From contig CAZBAV010000008.1 in the NCBI GenBank assembly GCA_964489955.1, positions 25,468 to 89,467 on the forward strand: a stretch of DNA of 64,000 nt. The letters run 5' to 3'. The stretch's first letter is position 1. The number at the start of each line of letters is the position of its first letter. This stretch comes from Leadbetterella sp964489955 (GTDB taxonomy: Bacteria; Bacteroidota; Bacteroidia; Cytophagales; Spirosomataceae). The position numbers and the translations under genes are program-made. Positions 25,057 through 34,141 of the stretch are shown piece by piece. Under the pieces are notes generated by a model. It made no database searches. It was not told where the DNA came from and was given only the letters and a program-made list of their open reading frames with translations.

Positions 25057-25513
25057 GGAATTTCTTGGTCAGTTTTTCTTTAATTCTATGTATTTTTACA
25101 CGTACATTCCCCTCAGATAAGCCGGTTATTTCAGCAATTTGGCTCTGTGGAGTTTCTTCCAGTTCAAGGGTTATGATAATTCTTTCTATTTCAGGCAGTG
25201 CAGCTATAAAGTCGTAGAGTTTTTGTATTTCGGGTTCAAAAGTGGCCTCGTCTTCTGTTTCTGATACTTCAGGTAATATAACTTTCTTGTTTTTTTGTAT
25301 TTGGCGGAGACAAGCATTACTGGCAATGCGGTATATCCAGGTCCCTACAGAAGCCTCATTGCGGAAAGAGGGTAAGTTCTCCCAAACAGCCACAAAGATT
25401 TCCTGCATAAGGTCTTTGGCGGCCTCCGTATCATTAAGATAGCCCATGCAGAGGCGGTAAACCTTATCTTTATATTGATAATACAGGCTTTCGAAATCCA
25501 CTATTTGAGCCAT
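25046..25513 (-). CDS. ECF-type RNA polymerase sigma factor
   Basis: 155 residues. Region 2 covers residues 8-75 (FESLYYQYKDKVYRLCMGYL, AAKDLMQEIFVAVWENL, TWIYRIASNACL). Region 4 covers 100-153 (LPEIERIIITLELEETPQSQIAEI, NVRVKIHRIKEKL). It is small with no extra domain. It sits in the middle of a three-gene unit in which every junction overlaps: the upstream hydrolase gene by 13 bases and the membrane gene downstream by 11. The target promoters cannot be told from this window. Confidence 0.95.
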   Translation of the reverse strand: MAQIVDFESLYYQYKDKVYRLCMGYLNDTEAAKDLMQEIFVAVWENLPSFRNEASVGTWIYRIASNACLRQIQKNKKVILPEVSETEDEATFEPEIQKLYDFIAALPEIERIIITLELEETPQSQIAEITGLSEGNVRVKIHRIKEKLTKKFHGR

Positions 25514-26433
25514 TGTTTAACCAAATTTAAGAACTTTTCTTGTTGGTCTATAAATACTCCATGTGAGCAGTCATCCAAAAGTTGGAAATCAAGCACACTG
25601 TTCTTTATAGTTTGGAGTTGTTCTGAGCCAAAAAGGCCGTCTTCTTTACCGTAAATACCATATAATTTAATGCTTTCTAAGTTCTTTATAGTGTTTCGTA
25701 TATCTACATTGGTGTATTTTTCATTGTTTAGAAACCCCATAGTGGCCTTAAACATGGTTTTGTAGTTGGTTTTTACCAAAAAATCCTGATAAGCCTTCAT
25801 CTCTGGAGAAGTCATGAAAAGACTCTGGAGTTCTTTTGCCTTATCCGACAGGTTCTTTGCGGTATATAAACCGTTGTTCATGGCCAGCATAAAGCAGCCC
25901 GAACTGTAATAGATAGAAGAGGTGTCTTGCTTGGTAACAAAATTGTATTGAGCCATGGCAGTACTGTCGTTCTTTGCTTCTATCATGGGTTTGGTTATCT
26001 TCAGAATGTTCTTAAAAGATTGTTGCAAAGCAACCGGACTTGCCACCAAAACAATGTCTTTTACCTTTTTAGGGTGTTTTTCTGCAAAAAGTGTAGCTAC
26101 TATACCACCAAAACTGTGGCCAATAAGTGAAGCTTTGTCCAATTTGTGCTTCTGGTAAATGGATAAGAGGTCTGCAAAAGTTTCATTGTAGGTGAATTTT
26201 GCTGAATCGTTTTCTGTGCGACCTTCGCCACGCCTATCATAAAGTATAACGAAAAAGCCACCGTCTGCTAGTTTCTGGGCAGTGGTAAGTTCAAAGTCCA
26301 AGGTGCTGCCTCCCGGGCCGCCGTGTAAAAATATAATGGCTTGGTCTTTTTCATTCCCAAAGGTTTTAAGATAGAAATCTTGTGAGAATGCGGAGTTTGA
26401 TGTAAGCAAGAGTAATAAAAGGAGATGTCTCAT
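25501..26433 (-). CDS. Secreted alpha/beta hydrolase
   Basis: 310 residues from the ATG at 26433, chosen because it gives a signal peptide (MRHLLLLLLLTSNSAFSQ). The oxyanion motif HGGPGG is at 37-42, as in prolyl aminopeptidases, the nucleophile S107 is in GHSFGG, and the acid and base are near KEDGLF and CSHGVF at the C-terminus. The substrate is unknown; a peptidase or esterase is possible. It is first in a coupled operon with an ECF sigma factor, which suggests that its activity or its export is linked to an envelope signal. Confidence 0.85.
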   Translation of the reverse strand: MRHLLLLLLLTSNSAFSQDFYLKTFGNEKDQAIIFLHGGPGGSTLDFELTTAQKLADGGFFVILYDRRGEGRTENDSAKFTYNETFADLLSIYQKHKLDKASLIGHSFGGIVATLFAEKHPKKVKDIVLVASPVALQQSFKNILKITKPMIEAKNDSTAMAQYNFVTKQDTSSIYYSSGCFMLAMNNGLYTAKNLSDKAKELQSLFMTSPEMKAYQDFLVKTNYKTMFKATMGFLNNEKYTNVDIRNTIKNLESIKLYGIYGKEDGLFGSEQLQTIKNSVLDFQLLDDCSHGVFIDQQEKFLNLVKQWLK

Positions 26434-26563
26434 TTTTAATGTTTTTGCCTTTAGAGACAAAGTGGGAGTGAAATGTTACAGACTTTTGAAAAAAAATAAA
26501 CACGTATCAGGAAATTAATAGGCTGTGGTTTACTGCTTCGCAAAAAGTAAACTTACATTTTCT

Positions 26564-26571
26564 TATCTTTG
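26564..26571 (+). promoter_or_regulatory. -7 promoter element of pheT operon
   Basis: TATCTTTG, 18 bases before the ATG at 26590. The -33 region is not clear. Confidence 0.4.
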
Positions 26572-26589
26572 TAAAATTTTTGTATTTGA

Positions 26590-29013
26590 ATGAAGGTATC
26601 GTATAAAAACCTAAAGAAGTTTATAGATTTTGGGCATTCTCCTGAAGAATTGGGGGCTTTGCTTACCTCTACTGGCTTAGAAGTAGAGGGGATAGATAAA
26701 GTAGAACCGGTAAAGGGCGGACTAGAAGGCCTGGTAATTGGAGAAGTAAAAACCTGTGAAAAGCACCCCGATGCCGATAAATTAAAAGTAACCAAAGTAG
26801 ATGTAGGGGCTGGTGAGCTGCTTGATATAGTTTGTGGAGCACCTAATGTGGCAGCCGGACAAAAGGTGGTTGTGGCCTTGGTGGGTACTACTTTGTATCC
26901 TTCTGAAGGGGATTCTTTTACAATAAAAAAGTCTAAGATTCGTGGTGCAGTTTCTGAAGGAATGCTATGTGCAGAAGACGAAATTGGTCTTGGACAATCT
27001 CATGCCGGTATCATGGTTCTAGATACAGATTTACCCTTGGGAACCCCTGCTGCTAAATATTTTAATCTGGAATCGGATTATGTTTTCGAAATCGGTCTTA
27101 CGCCTAACCGTGCCGACGCGGCATCTCATTATGGTGTAGCTCGTGACATTAAGGCTGTAACAGGATTGCCGCTTACTTTGCCTGATGTGAGTAGCTTCTC
27201 ATTAGGTACAGCTAAATCTACAATCGCTCTTGAAGTAGAAGACGCCGAGGCTTGTCCAAGGTTTTGTGGTTTGGAAATTCAAGGTGTGGAGGTGAAGGAA
27301 TCGCCAGAATGGTTAAAGACTTTCTTAATTACTCTTGGTTTAAATCCCATTAATAACTTAGTAGATATAACCAACTTTGTTTGTCATTTCTTGGGGCAAC
27401 CCATGCATATTTTTGATGCAGACGAAATTGCTGGCCAGAAAGTAGTTGTAAAAAAGCCAGCGAAGGATACAGAAATAGAAACTCTTGATGGAACAAAGAG
27501 GAAATTCTCAGGTAACGACTTGGCCATTTGTAACGGAGAAAATCCAATGGCTATTGCCGGAGTATTTGGTGGGAAAAACTCGGGTGTGAAAGACAGCACT
27601 AAGAACGTCTTTTTGGAAGTGGCCTACTTTGATGCAGCCCATATCCGGAAGACTTCTACGTATTTTGGATTGAAGACGGATGCTTCTTTTCGTTATGAGC
27701 GTGGAACAGACCCTAATATGCCGCCATTTGCTATACAATTTGCGGCAAACCTGGTTTTGGAATTAGCAGGCGGAACTGTAGCAGATAAAATGTATGACAT
27801 TTACCCGTCGCCCGTCCAGAATTTCGATTTCGATGTGAAATTGAAAAACATCAACCGTCTTATTGGAAAAGAAATAGGAGAGGAGAGGATTAAAGATATT
27901 CTTCAAAAACTAGACATTGAAATAAAGTCAGAAAACGAAGGTGTTTATTCAGTATCCGTGCCGCCATATAGGGTAGATGTAACCCGTGAAGCGGATGTAG
28001 TAGAGGAAATCCTGAGGATTTATGGATTTGAGAATGTAGAGCTTTCTGAAAACCTGAGTTCGGATTACCTATCAGATTTTCCGCTTATAGATGAGGAAAC
28101 ACTTCGTGTGCAGTTGTCAGAAGCTCTGGTGGGTATGGGTATGAACGAAATCCAAAGTTTGTCTATCGTTAATCCAAAGGAAAACGAGTGGTTGGGTTTA
28201 TCAGATAAGTCGGTGAAATTACTTAATCCGTTGAGTGACGAGCTCTCTGAGATGAGGCAATCTTTGGTTTACTCTATGCTTAATTCGGTGGTGTATAATG
28301 TAAATCGCCGCCAGCGTGACCTTAAGTTCTTTGAGTTTGGGCGGGTGTACACCAAATCTGTAAATGAGGAGGGCAAAACGAAAGTTAAGGAAAGGAAAGT
28401 ACTGGGTGTGGTGGTTACTGGTAAAGTTACGGCAGAGTCTTGGGCAAATAAGTCGGGCAATGTAGGTTACCAGCATATACATCAAGTAGTAAAATATATT
28501 TTGGATTTCCTTAAGATAAAGAATGTAGACTTGCAAGATAGTGGATCTCCGTACTTTGCTTATGGATTAGACTATTTGGTGAAAAGCAAAGCTCTAGTAT
28601 CTCTTGGTTTGGTAGCAAACCAGCATCTGAAAAATGCAGATATTAAGCAGCCGGTGTATTACGCAGAGTTTGACTGGGACGCGTTGGTGAAAGCGTATAG
28701 CCCGGGCTTTAAGTATGTAGAGATCTCGAAGTTCCCAGAAGTGAGGAGAGACTTATCTTTGGTTTTAGGAGCTAATGTAAAGTTTGATACTATACAGAAA
28801 TTGGCGTTTAAAACAGAACGTAAGTTATTGAAAGATGTAAACGTTTTTGATGTATACAAAGGAGATAAGCTGGAGAAAGACCAAAAGTCATACTCTATAA
28901 GTTTTACACTTCAGGATGCAGAAAAAACACTTACAGATCAGCAAATAGATAAGACTATGAGCAGGCTGATGGATGTTTTTGAGAAGGAAATAGAAGCAAT
29001 CATCCGTAAATAG
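26590..29013 (+). CDS. pheT: Phenylalanyl-tRNA synthetase beta subunit
   Basis: 807 residues. Forms the (alpha-beta)2 enzyme that charges tRNA-Phe. Domain order is standard: N-terminal start MKVSYKNLKKFIDF, a tRNA-binding OB domain at about 40-150 (GEVKTCEKHPDADKL, IVCGAPNV), the B3/B4 editing domain (GLTPNRADAASHYG), the B5 domain, a catalytic-like core and a C-terminal FDX-ACB anticodon domain (SKFPEVRRDLSLVL to the end). pheS is not adjacent. It leads an operon with a coiled-coil protein, ZapA and RNase Y. Confidence 0.97.
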   Translation: MKVSYKNLKKFIDFGHSPEELGALLTSTGLEVEGIDKVEPVKGGLEGLVIGEVKTCEKHPDADKLKVTKVDVGAGELLDIVCGAPNVAAGQKVVVALVGTTLYPSEGDSFTIKKSKIRGAVSEGMLCAEDEIGLGQSHAGIMVLDTDLPLGTPAAKYFNLESDYVFEIGLTPNRADAASHYGVARDIKAVTGLPLTLPDVSSFSLGTAKSTIALEVEDAEACPRFCGLEIQGVEVKESPEWLKTFLITLGLNPINNLVDITNFVCHFLGQPMHIFDADEIAGQKVVVKKPAKDTEIETLDGTKRKFSGNDLAICNGENPMAIAGVFGGKNSGVKDSTKNVFLEVAYFDAAHIRKTSTYFGLKTDASFRYERGTDPNMPPFAIQFAANLVLELAGGTVADKMYDIYPSPVQNFDFDVKLKNINRLIGKEIGEERIKDILQKLDIEIKSENEGVYSVSVPPYRVDVTREADVVEEILRIYGFENVELSENLSSDYLSDFPLIDEETLRVQLSEALVGMGMNEIQSLSIVNPKENEWLGLSDKSVKLLNPLSDELSEMRQSLVYSMLNSVVYNVNRRQRDLKFFEFGRVYTKSVNEEGKTKVKERKVLGVVVTGKVTAESWANKSGNVGYQHIHQVVKYILDFLKIKNVDLQDSGSPYFAYGLDYLVKSKALVSLGLVANQHLKNADIKQPVYYAEFDWDALVKAYSPGFKYVEISKFPEVRRDLSLVLGANVKFDTIQKLAFKTERKLLKDVNVFDVYKGDKLEKDQKSYSISFTLQDAEKTLTDQQIDKTMSRLMDVFEKEIEAIIRK

Positions 29014-29017
29014 GAAG

Positions 29018-29401
29018 ATGGAGGAGGACTTTAATAAGGAAAATGGCATGTTATTCTCGAAATTCGAGGAAGTAACAGGTCTTTTCCTTCAATTAAAGAG
29101 CCTCACGAAAAGCCAAAAGTCTCAGATAGATGGACTTAGTTATGACAAAGCCGCTCTGGAAGAAGAGGTAAGAAGACTTCGGAAAACAAATGGCCAGCTG
29201 AGGGAGAAATTAGGAATTTTGGAAAAGAATGTGAAGGAAGATTCTAGTTTAGTTCCCCAAAACTTTAAAATAAGAAATAAATTAGTTAAAATTGTATCCG
29301 ATATTGAAGAAAGAGAGTCGGGAGAGGAGGTAGAGTTGAGAGAACTTATTGACTCCCTGATTGAAGAAATAGATATTTGTATAAGTCAACTGTCTGAATA
29401 A
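29018..29401 (+). CDS. Coiled-coil protein, unknown function
   Basis: 127 residues with no signal or membrane segment. Residues 20-75 have heptad-like spacing typical of a coiled coil (SLTKSQKSQIDGLSYDKAALEEEVRRLRK). The protein is acidic, and the C-terminal part ends in another predicted helix. It starts four bases after pheT and precedes zapA; this neighbourhood is common in Bacteroidota. Given its position next to ZapA it could be a division-associated coiled coil, but no family can be assigned with certainty. Confidence 0.75.
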   Translation: MEEDFNKENGMLFSKFEEVTGLFLQLKSLTKSQKSQIDGLSYDKAALEEEVRRLRKTNGQLREKLGILEKNVKEDSSLVPQNFKIRNKLVKIVSDIEERESGEEVELRELIDSLIEEIDICISQLSE

Positions 29402-29422
29402 TATATCCTAAATAAGTGCGGG

Positions 29423-29710
29423 ATGGCTAGTAAAGATGTAAAAGTAGTTTATGAATTCATAGGTGAAATTACTCCGCTTATAATCCCAGACTATGAGGAA
29501 GCTTTATTTGTGGAAGCTAGAGGCCAGTTGCGTGAGAGATATGCTGCTTTACAAAAGCAATACGCCACATCCGCTACGAAAGAACAAGTTTTGATAGCGT
29601 TACTGGCCGAAGTGACAGTGGATGCCCTAAAACTCGAAAGAAGGTATAATAGCCTGAAAGAAGAGATTAACCAGCGGTTAGATACCATAAAAGAAGCACA
29701 TACAGATTGA
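29423..29710 (+). CDS. zapA: ZapA-like cell division protein
   Basis: 95 residues. ZapA dimers stabilise the FtsZ ring. A short beta-rich N-terminus (VKVVYEFIGEITPLIIPDYEEALFVEARGQL) is followed by a long helix (YAALQKQYATSATKEQVLIALLAEV ... RRYNSLKEEINQRL), the layout of ZapA. Sequence resemblance to proteobacterial ZapA is low, and the call relies also on its conserved place between pheT and rny. The start at 29423 is the only suitable ATG. Confidence 0.6.
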   Translation: MASKDVKVVYEFIGEITPLIIPDYEEALFVEARGQLRERYAALQKQYATSATKEQVLIALLAEVTVDALKLERRYNSLKEEINQRLDTIKEAHTD

Positions 29711-29794
29711 TTTCCTCCAAATACACTTCTTCTTTTTTTGATATCAAGTGAAACACAAAGTTTCATTTTTTGTCCATAAAAAAGAGCATTAAAG

Positions 29795-31360
29795 ATGTCA
29801 GATTATTTAATTATCATTGTAGGAGTTGTGGCAGGTGTTGCCATAGGCTTTTATATAGGCAATGTTTTGATGAAAAAGAACACTGCCAACCTGGAAGAAG
29901 AGGCCAACAAGAAAGCCGAGGATATTCTTAGAAATGCGAAAAGTAGTGCAGAAAACATCAAGAAAGATAAGATGTTAGAAGCCAAAGAGCATTTCTTGAA
30001 GCTTAAATCTACCTTCGACGACGAGTCTAACAACAAAAAAAACCAGATTATCCAGAACGAGCAGAAAGTGAAACAAATGCAGCAGCAGGTTTCGCAGCAA
30101 ATAGAGCAAAACAAACGACTGGAAAACGAACTTAACCAGAAAACAACTAAGGTTGGCGAACAGCTGGAAATAGCAGGTAAGAAAAGGGAAGACGCAGAGA
30201 AACTGCATAAGCAGCAAGTAGACCAACTGGAGAAAATAGCTAACCTTACAGCAGACCAAGCCCGTAAAGAATTAGTAGATGCACTTAAGCAGGAAGCAGA
30301 AACCAAGGCATCTAGTTATATTAAGCAAACGATAGAAGAAGCCAAACTTTCAGCCACAAAAGAAGCCAAGAAAATTGTAATTGAAACTATACAGCGTACA
30401 GCTGCTGAACAAGCCATAGAGAACTGTGTGTCTGTGTTCAATATAGAAAGTGATGAGATAAAAGGTAAAATCATTGGACGTGAAGGGCGTAACATTCGTG
30501 CTTTGGAGGCAGCTACAGGTGTAGAAGTAATAGTTGATGATACACCAGAAGCTATTGTTATTTCTAGTTTTGACCCGGTAAGACGTGAGGTTGCTCGCTT
30601 GTCTATGCACCGTCTGGTACAGGATGGTCGTATCCACCCTGCCCGTATTGAGGAAGTGGTAAACAAGACACGAAAAGATATAGATAACGAAATCATAGAA
30701 ATTGGTGAGCGTACGGTGATAGATCTAGGTATACATGGTTTACATCCTGAGCTAATTAAGATGGTAGGCCGTATGAGATTCCGTTCTTCGTATGGACAAA
30801 ACCTATTGCAGCACTCAAGAGAAGTAGCTAAATTATGTGCGGCTATGGCATCGGAAATGGGCTTGAACGTTAAGTTTGCTAAGCGTGCAGGTTTACTACA
30901 TGACATTGGTAAAGTGTTTAATGAGGAGTCTGAATTGCCGCATGCACTTATAGGTATGGAGCTGGCAAAAAAATATAAGGAACATCCGGAAGTTATAAAC
31001 GCTATTGGAGCTCACCACGATGAGATAGAGATGACATCGATTATTTCGCCGATTGTACAGGTATGTGATGCTATATCTGGATCCAGACCTGGTGCTAGAC
31101 GTGAGATGATGGAGTCTTATGCACGCAGGTTGCGTGATCTGGAGGATTTAGCACTGTCTTTTAAAGGAGTAGAGAAGTGTTATGCTATCCAGGCAGGTAG
31201 AGAGCTTCGGGTGATTGTAGACTCAGAAAATATTACAGATGACGAAGCGAATATGTTGTCATTCAATATATCACAAAAGATAGAAAAAGAGATGCAGTAT
31301 CCGGGTCAGATTAAGGTCTGTGTGATACGAGAGATGCGAAGCGTAAACTACGCAAAGTAA
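29795..31360 (+). CDS. rny: Ribonuclease Y
   Basis: 521 residues. Membrane-anchored endoribonuclease that initiates mRNA decay. An N-terminal membrane helix (residues 4-25) is followed by a long coiled coil (30-190, rich in Lys/Glu/Gln), a KH RNA-binding domain (EIKGKIIGREGRNIRALEAATG), and the HD domain with H369-D370 in AGLLHDIGKV and further metal ligands in IGAHHDEIE. Full length. It ends the pheT operon at a strong terminator. A gap of 84 bases separates it from zapA, with no clear promoter. Confidence 0.97.
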   Translation: MSDYLIIIVGVVAGVAIGFYIGNVLMKKNTANLEEEANKKAEDILRNAKSSAENIKKDKMLEAKEHFLKLKSTFDDESNNKKNQIIQNEQKVKQMQQQVSQQIEQNKRLENELNQKTTKVGEQLEIAGKKREDAEKLHKQQVDQLEKIANLTADQARKELVDALKQEAETKASSYIKQTIEEAKLSATKEAKKIVIETIQRTAAEQAIENCVSVFNIESDEIKGKIIGREGRNIRALEAATGVEVIVDDTPEAIVISSFDPVRREVARLSMHRLVQDGRIHPARIEEVVNKTRKDIDNEIIEIGERTVIDLGIHGLHPELIKMVGRMRFRSSYGQNLLQHSREVAKLCAAMASEMGLNVKFAKRAGLLHDIGKVFNEESELPHALIGMELAKKYKEHPEVINAIGAHHDEIEMTSIISPIVQVCDAISGSRPGARREMMESYARRLRDLEDLALSFKGVEKCYAIQAGRELRVIVDSENITDDEANMLSFNISQKIEKEMQYPGQIKVCVIREMRSVNYAK

Positions 31361-31372
31361 TCCCCGAAAGAG

Positions 31373-31404
31373 AAAGGCTGTTTGTTAAAAAGCAGCCTTT
31401 TTTT
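31373..31404 (+). terminator. Terminator after rny
   Basis: AAAGGCTG (31373-31380) and CAGCCTTT (31393-31400), loop of 12, then T run. Confidence 0.85.
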
Positions 31405-31460
31405 ATGCAGTATTTTTTTCTAATTTTACTTCGTCAATGTTTTTTTAACCTTAACTAAAA

Positions 31461-33686
31461 ATGATCTTCCACATGCGAATTAGCACTGCGTTAAAAGCCT
31501 TAATTCTGTCCCTTTTATTTCCCGTTTACCTTTTTGCACAATCTTCCGGAAATACACTTCCTTTAAAATCTACGTACCCTGTGTCTGCAGGAGATGATGT
31601 AGTACTTAAAGCGGCACATGTAATACCTACAGCCAATCAATATGAAGCGTTAAAGGAAGGATATATAGCCTTTATACATTTTGGGCCAAATTCTTTTACT
31701 CGCTTAGAATGGGGTAGTGGCATGGAGGATCCTAAAACTTTCGATTTACGTAACCTAGACACAGACCAGTGGTGCCGTTCAATGAAAGATGCAGGCATGA
31801 AAATGGTAATAATTACGGCAAAACATCACGATGGATTTGTACTTTGGAAGAGTCGTTATACAGAGCATGGGGTAATGTCCTCCTCCTATCAAGGAGATAT
31901 AATTAAAGAGCTTTCGGCTTCGTGCCAAAAATACGGCTTGAAATTAGGTGTGTATCTTTCTCCTGCCGACTTGTTTCAAATAGAAAGTCCGACAGGACTA
32001 TACGGTAATTTGAGCAAATATACAGAACGTTCTATACCAAGGGATGTTCCGGGACGCCCTTTTAAAAACCAAACCAAGTTTAAGTTTTTGGTAGATGACT
32101 ATAATGAATATTTCTTAAACCAACTTTTCGAACTCCTTACAGAATATGGACCCATACATGAGGTGTGGTTTGACGGGGCCCATCCTAAAACCAAAGGCGG
32201 ACAAAAGTATAACTATATCGCATGGAAAGAACTTATCAATAAACTTGCTCCTAAAGCGGTAGTTTTTGGTAAAGAAGACATACGGTGGTGCGGAAATGAG
32301 GACGGTGGTACACGAGAATCGGAGTGGAATGTGATTCCTTATAGTTTTAACCCGGATACGGCAAATTACTTCCCGGATTTAATGGGTAAGACGTTGGGCG
32401 AAAGAGCAGATCTGCCTAAAGGAAAATACTTACATTACCAACCTGCCGAAACCAATACTTCTATTCGTGAAGGATGGTTTTATAGGGATGACACCAACCA
32501 AAAAGTACGCAGTGCAGATGATGTGTTTGATATGTATGAACGAGCCGTAGGAGGCAATTCTATATTCTTGCTAAACATCCCACCAAACCGTGAAGGTAAA
32601 TTTTCTGATAGGGATGTGGCTGCTTTAGCGGAATCAGGTAAGAGGATACGGGATACATATAATACAAATTTATTTACAGGAGCAAAAGGTAATGCAAAAG
32701 TCTTGGATGCAGACGCTAAGAGTTTTGTTTTATTAGACCAAAATGGAGGTAGCTTAGAGTTTACTACACCTAAGGCTGTTCGTATAAACCGCTTGGTTTT
32801 ACAAGAAGCTATTACCTCGCATGGTGAGCGGGTAGAAGAACATGCTCTAGATGCGTGGCTTGGTGGTAAATGGGTAGAAGTAGCCGCAGCCACTAATATT
32901 GGATACAAAAGAATTTTGCGTTTTCCTGAGGTAGTTTCTAATAAGTTTAGGGTGAGAGTAACAAAAGCCCGATACTTCCCGGCTATAAGCACTGTTAGTG
33001 CCCATTATTATAAGCCGAAACCTCCTGTTTTAGAGGTTAAAGCAGACAAAGAAGGCTTGGTGTCTATAGCTCCAAAGCAACATGTTTTTAATTGGAATCC
33101 TCATGGTGAAAATGCATCAGCTAATATAAACAGCGGTGTAACCATACGCTACACAACCGACGGTTCTGTACCAAATGCAGAATCAAAAGTTTATGAGGGG
33201 CCTTTCCCTGCGGGAAAAGGTGTGATTAAAACCGCTGCTTTTGTTTCGGGATTGGTAGGGAGTGTTACTAGCGAACCGGTGGCTATTTCTAAGAAGGACT
33301 TCAAGGTAGTAGAAGCCAGCAGTGAAATGGGTAGATATAAGGCAGCTAATACTATCGATGCCAACAGCAGCTCTTTCTGGATGTCTGATACCACTCAGAA
33401 TAACCCTTTTATCACCTTAGATTTAGGTAAGCAATACCGCTTGAAAGGTTTTGCTTATACTCCTCAGACGTATCATAGCAAAGGCATGTTAGATAAGGGA
33501 AATCTTCTGGGAAGTAAAGATGGTAAAGATTGGGTTGCTATTACGAATATACAACTCGGAAACCTCATAAATGACCCTTCTAAGCGTACAGTATTTTTTG
33601 AAAACCAAGATGCTTTTAGGTACATAAAAGTGCAGGGTGTTGGTAATAGCCTTTCTATAGCAGAACTGGACTTTTACGAAGAGTAA
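31461..33686 (+). CDS. GH29 alpha-L-fucosidase with C-terminal accessory domains
   Basis: 741 residues. Signal peptide (MRISTALKALILSLLFPVYLFAQ after four residues; a start at 31473 is possible). Catalytic GH29 barrel at about 55-400: FIHFGPNSF, AKHHDGFVLWKS, and nucleophile D238 in EVWFDGA; the pattern fits the alpha-1,3/4-type (subfamily B) group. After a linking beta domain there is a chitobiase-like C-terminal module (VTIRYTTDGSVPNAES, around 555-575) and a discoidin/F5-8C-type module to the end (FITLDLGKQYRLKGFAYTP). It cuts terminal fucose from host or environmental glycans, probably in the periplasm. It is a single gene, not next to the SusCD pairs. Confidence 0.93.
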   Translation: MIFHMRISTALKALILSLLFPVYLFAQSSGNTLPLKSTYPVSAGDDVVLKAAHVIPTANQYEALKEGYIAFIHFGPNSFTRLEWGSGMEDPKTFDLRNLDTDQWCRSMKDAGMKMVIITAKHHDGFVLWKSRYTEHGVMSSSYQGDIIKELSASCQKYGLKLGVYLSPADLFQIESPTGLYGNLSKYTERSIPRDVPGRPFKNQTKFKFLVDDYNEYFLNQLFELLTEYGPIHEVWFDGAHPKTKGGQKYNYIAWKELINKLAPKAVVFGKEDIRWCGNEDGGTRESEWNVIPYSFNPDTANYFPDLMGKTLGERADLPKGKYLHYQPAETNTSIREGWFYRDDTNQKVRSADDVFDMYERAVGGNSIFLLNIPPNREGKFSDRDVAALAESGKRIRDTYNTNLFTGAKGNAKVLDADAKSFVLLDQNGGSLEFTTPKAVRINRLVLQEAITSHGERVEEHALDAWLGGKWVEVAAATNIGYKRILRFPEVVSNKFRVRVTKARYFPAISTVSAHYYKPKPPVLEVKADKEGLVSIAPKQHVFNWNPHGENASANINSGVTIRYTTDGSVPNAESKVYEGPFPAGKGVIKTAAFVSGLVGSVTSEPVAISKKDFKVVEASSEMGRYKAANTIDANSSSFWMSDTTQNNPFITLDLGKQYRLKGFAYTPQTYHSKGMLDKGNLLGSKDGKDWVAITNIQLGNLINDPSKRTVFFENQDAFRYIKVQGVGNSLSIAELDFYEE

Positions 33687-33728
33687 ATGGAAAAGCATCT
33701 TTTTCTACTACTTATATATAATTATTAA

Positions 33729-33762
33729 AGGGTGCTCAACTAATTGGGCACCCTCTTTTTTG
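33729..33762 (+). terminator. Terminator after fucosidase gene
   Basis: AGGGTGCTCAA pairs with TTGGGCACCCT (11-bp stem with one G-U), loop CTAA, followed by CTTTTTTTG. Confidence 0.9.
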
Positions 33763-34141
33763 TTAAGAACATAGGAAGCAAAATTTGAGAAGCATAATGC
33801 TGTTTTAGGATTAGCCCCAAGCTAATATTTGCAAACGTATCCTCTTAATCCATTAACAGACCCAATAATTTTAACGTACAGACATCTCTTGTAGAACGCT
33901 TTTGTCGGTTTATTCGTCAAATACAATGTAAATATTCGATTTTCCATTGGTTTGCTCTTCTTCTATTGTACGTGCTACTTAGTATAAGTTGAAGTAAAAA
34001 AATAGCTCCCGCTGGTTAGAGGCAAAAAATACTGTCTAGACGGTATTTTAAAGGACAAAAGACTTTTTCACTTTTGTGAAGAAAAAATTGCTTTAGTCAA
34101 TTTATTAAAAGAATTTTATACGTAAACCAAACCCTTCCATT
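33763..34141. other. Non-coding region before the response-regulator operon
   Basis: Nearly 380 bases without a credible ORF. It holds the imperfect 24-bp palindrome at 34026-34049 and A+T-rich DNA just before the start at 34142. No TAnnTTTG element with a good spacer was found. Confidence 0.5.
34026..34049. promoter_or_regulatory. Palindrome upstream of response regulator (candidate operator)
   Basis: AAAATAC-T-GTCT and AGAC-G-GTATTTT form a 24-bp dyad with one mismatched pair, centred about 104 bases before the ATG at 34142. It may be a self-regulation site of the NarL-type protein. A related TACTGTCT ... GGTAT element occurs at 39944-39956 upstream of the sensor-kinase side. Confidence 0.4.

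Noticed and set aside
29851..30906. Minus-strand ORFs inside rny
   Set aside because: Shadows of the Lys/Glu-rich coiled coil and KH/HD domains; low-complexity Ser/Leu/Phe-rich translations.
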